Of a DNA stretch of 64,000 nt, positions 61,051-64,000 are shown piece after piece. The translations under genes and the position numbers were made by a program. Each line of letters starts with the position of its first letter. Within the stretch, counting starts at the first letter, position 1. Source of the stretch: Hydractinia symbiolongicarpus (lineage: Eukaryota; Cnidaria; Hydrozoa; Anthoathecata; Hydractiniidae); the NCBI RefSeq assembly GCF_029227915.1, contig NC_079884.1:868001-932000 (forward strand), read 5' to 3'. The notes below the pieces were generated by a model that did no database searches, was not told where the DNA came from, and saw only the letters and a program-made list of their open reading frames with translations.

Positions 61051-64000
61051 AAGTGACACCATCACTATCTGGAATTTCATTTTCTTTAAACTAAGGTATG
61101 GTGGAGGACATTTAACTCCTCTCTTGTCTCTTAAAGAGACCCTTCACCAATCATGCAGGATAATTAAATTTACATGGCACAGGCCCAGTCAGGAGACGCG
61201 TGTGATCGCACGCGCACACGCCCACACACGCCCAAAAAGAGACTATTTATCAGAATTTACTAGAGATCCTACGAGATTTTTTTCACATCTTAAGAGAATC
61301 TACGAAATAAGCGCAACCAAAAACACAAAGCTTATGAAGAACGATTGTGTTATTATGAAGAACATAAGGTAAAGAGAACATTAAGGTTGGCCCCTTTCCT
61401 TCATGCTGACACTCTTATGCTCGGCTGGTGCATTACACTGAGACTCGAACAAAAGACCATTTGGAACTATGCCACAAGTCAGTCTGACCTTCATCGTCAC
61501 AGAGAATACTGCGAGAAGAATTCGCACCCATGCAAGTGAAATATAACCAGAACATGGGAGAGGTTAGGTGCCCTGTACCTTAATACAGCTTTCAGACAAA
61601 TGTTCTCATGATGTAATACCAAAGAAAAAACATTTTTAATAAAGTTTTAAAAATATACCAAATCTGCCAACTCATCATCACGTTCAACTTTGCACTTGTG
61701 GTTTACATTTTACAAAATTCATTTTTTTGGGTTTCGTTTTAAGGCTGGCATTCCTGCATCTGCAAAAAGAAAAAAAAATTGCAACGGTGACCTAAAAAAA
61801 TAAGTTCAACCCGTGCTATGTTACTGACACACTCGGGCGACGGCAAACACAAATATTTTAAATTCAGCCTTATCACTAACTAAAATAATTCAGGCTACAG
61901 AAATACTGTGATGCTATTTGATTCATACTAATAATAAAAAAAATGTATATTGTATTAAAAGAAATCCAGAAGTTCTTTCTCCCACACGACACATCAGGTA
62001 ATAAGTCAGCCCTGCCCTCGGTTTTGTGAGGAGAGATGTTCTGCGAAGACTCTAACAATTGAGTGTACTGTACAGTTTTGCTTCATATTAAACTGTGCCT
62101 GTGACAAGCATTTTTAAAGCATGTCACCGGCGACTTCTGCGATATACAATCTAATGATGCCCTAACCTAATAGGTTTATTTAGAAACAGTAAAAGCCAGT
62201 TGACAAAACTATTAACCTACCGAAGTTCGCCATCCATTAGTACACTGAATACATGAGAGGCCTAGCCCTAATAAAAGGATAATGACGAAAGATATTGCCA
62301 ACTGAACAATTTCACTACAAAAAAATATTGCCGACACAATGCCGACGCAAATCAGTTGAAATAAATCTCACGTTGTTTTATTGCCGACGTAAAAAGAATC
62401 TAATTTTAAAGGCTCTCAAGCGAGTGTGTTTGTTGATATTTTTGATCAGCGACGACTGGATTATTTTATGTTTTTTTTACAGATCAAACATGTACATGTC
62501 TTAACTTTTGTTTTATTGAGCACTCACGCAAACTAATTTGCACAAGCTTTTGTGATTGCACATGGATCGCTCATGCAGATTAATTTATGTGATCAATTTA
62601 GCGCTCGCGTGGGTAAATTTTCCCGACCGGGCCTGTGGCATTGGCAATAACCTATCGGCAATAACCTATTTTTAACCTAAATTTAATAACTATTTTATTA
62701 ACTATAGTGTGTTATTAAATTATACTATATCATATATATTATTGTTAGTCTGCGATGTAGTTCGTTTTTTTTTAAAAAGAATAACATTTCTAAACATTTA
62801 GCTCATGTTAATTGTGGTGACTTATGGAACCTTTTAGCTGTGACCTGTAGAATGATACGTCTGGCTCTGGCCAAGTACAGTACCTTAAATAAGGTTTAAA
62901 AATGAAGCACCTTTGATCCAGTAAACTCTATAGTAGCCATGTTGGATTATACTTGCTATGAGTATTTTTTTCCCATGTCAATATGCCTCTGATTTGCCTC
63001 GCATAATGAAACAAGTCAATAAATACAGACCGTCTAATTCATTTTTAAGCCATAAAGAACTGAGGTTGTGGGACACTGAAGCTCCTCAGATTTCAAGCTT
63101 ACACCCACCCTATAAATATCATATGTAGCACTTTTTCCAATTTGCTTAGACTCACGATATAATATGATTGACTTCTGTAAGCAACTGGCGCTACCTTTCT
63201 TACACTAGCAAAGCACTGCAGGCATCAACCAAGCTTCTGGATTGACTCACATCGCACTGTTGTCGATTGGTGGTTACCCGAATACCAAAAATATTTGCTG
63301 CACTGTTGCTATAGTTGCACAGTTTCCTTGCAAAACAATTTGGCTAAAAAAGTTGTGAAGGTTTTTGTCCAGCTGTGGAAGTATTTGTTCATTCCAATTC
63401 CAAATTGTACCTTTTAATGATGGAGATGTCAGGCCTTCTTTGTCAGCCAAAAATTTTGGACAGATGCATGTGTCCATCCTGTGTATTTTATTATTAACTG
63501 ATATTATTATGAATTTTATTATTATGTAGAGGCACACTTATTTATGAATTCTGATATCTTACGTAATGGGGTCACGTTTTTAAAAAAGACTGGAGCTAGT
63601 TCAAAGTTTTTTTTACAAAAAAGAAGGTCGAAGTGGCGTTCAAGTTGTCAAGAATAATAAATATTTAAAAAGCAATATCTGAAGTTATATGAACTTTCAA
63701 CAAAAAGTGCATATGTCATTGGGAATTTTGCATGAAAATCATTTAGGTAAGCCCAACTTGTAAAAGTACTTTGTAATCCTTTTAAACCTTAAATAATTCA
63801 ATTAAATCTTACCAGGCTTTTCTAGCTTTCCATGTAATCTCATTTTCTGCATGACTGAATGATGCCATGAAGATTTTCAGTGAGCATAGAATTATTACCT
63901 CATTTTCTACAATAAAAAACAATGATAGGTGCAAAAGTTAAACAAGAAAATAGCTAGACAATTTTAGCTAGACAACAATTTTAGTTTTGCTCATGTGTGT
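61051..64000. other. Right end; no gene firmly supported
   Basis: Mostly AT-rich. Two weak hints lie on the minus strand: a splice-flanked stretch at about 63808-63850 (ends AAGCCTG|GTAAGA) and an 87-codon ORF at 63274-63537 containing IWNWNEQILPQLDKNLH. Neither is recognisable and their frames do not join convincingly. A gene entering from beyond 64000 is possible. Confidence 0.3.

Noticed and set aside
61440-61480. GTTCGAGTCTC on the minus strand, like a tRNA B box
   Set aside because: No convincing A box at the right distance and no shared SINE body, so a tRNA or SINE cannot be supported.
63274-63537. 87-codon ORF as a gene exon
   Set aside because: No recognisable family; the frame does not join the nearby splice-like stretch at 63808-63850. 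Left only as a hint.

Overview
This window is AT-rich animal DNA, most likely from a cnidarian and perhaps a hydrozoan. Its genes are ordinary metazoan orthologues split into many short exons by GT-AG introns. The space between them is packed with transposon remains of types common in cnidarian genomes: short Helitron-like elements, tRNA-derived SINEs, a Ty1/copia element, a non-LTR retrotransposon and a TTAA-flanked MITE. The species cannot be named from the sequence alone.

Four host genes can be rebuilt. (1) Positions 168-5960, minus strand: a carnitine O-acetyltransferase (CRAT family), 13 coding exons and 644 codons, with a mitochondrial-type leader exon and a C-terminal SKL peroxisomal signal. 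(2) Positions 29433-42887, plus strand: an orthologue of the G-quadruplex helicase DHX36, 28 exons found, with the first coding exon not located, two GC-AG introns and a one-base frame break in one exon. (3) Positions 43867-45072, minus strand: an intronless 401-codon gene encoding only the isomerase (double-SIS) half of glutamine:fructose-6-phosphate aminotransferase. (4) Positions 47420-57255, minus strand: a complete XPR1-type phosphate exporter (SPX + EXS), 15 coding exons and 672 codons. DHX36 and the SIS gene converge tail to tail, and each has a poly(A) signal.

The stretch from about 6 to 29 kb holds no host gene I can support. In order it contains a 772-bp Helitron-like element just upstream of CRAT, a decayed cut-and-paste transposase, a 53-bp tandem repeat, SINEs of two head types that share one tail, a gutted Gypsy-type remnant, two dispersed repeat families, a full-length copia element (17412-22331) with nearly identical LTRs but broken reading frames, and a second, more decayed copia fragment. 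The right end (58.5-61 kb) is a truncated LINE whose 3' tail has become an (ATC)n array of about 90 units.

The genes do not form one pathway. CRAT (acetyl-carnitine), the GFAT-type isomerase (hexosamine entry) and XPR1 (phosphate) are all metabolic, and DHX36 acts on nucleic acids. The most unusual items are the stand-alone GFAT isomerase gene, the frame break and paired GC donors in DHX36, the SINE head/tail mosaic, and 3' splice sites placed about 20 nt before the start codons of CRAT and XPR1, which could be trans-splicing acceptors.
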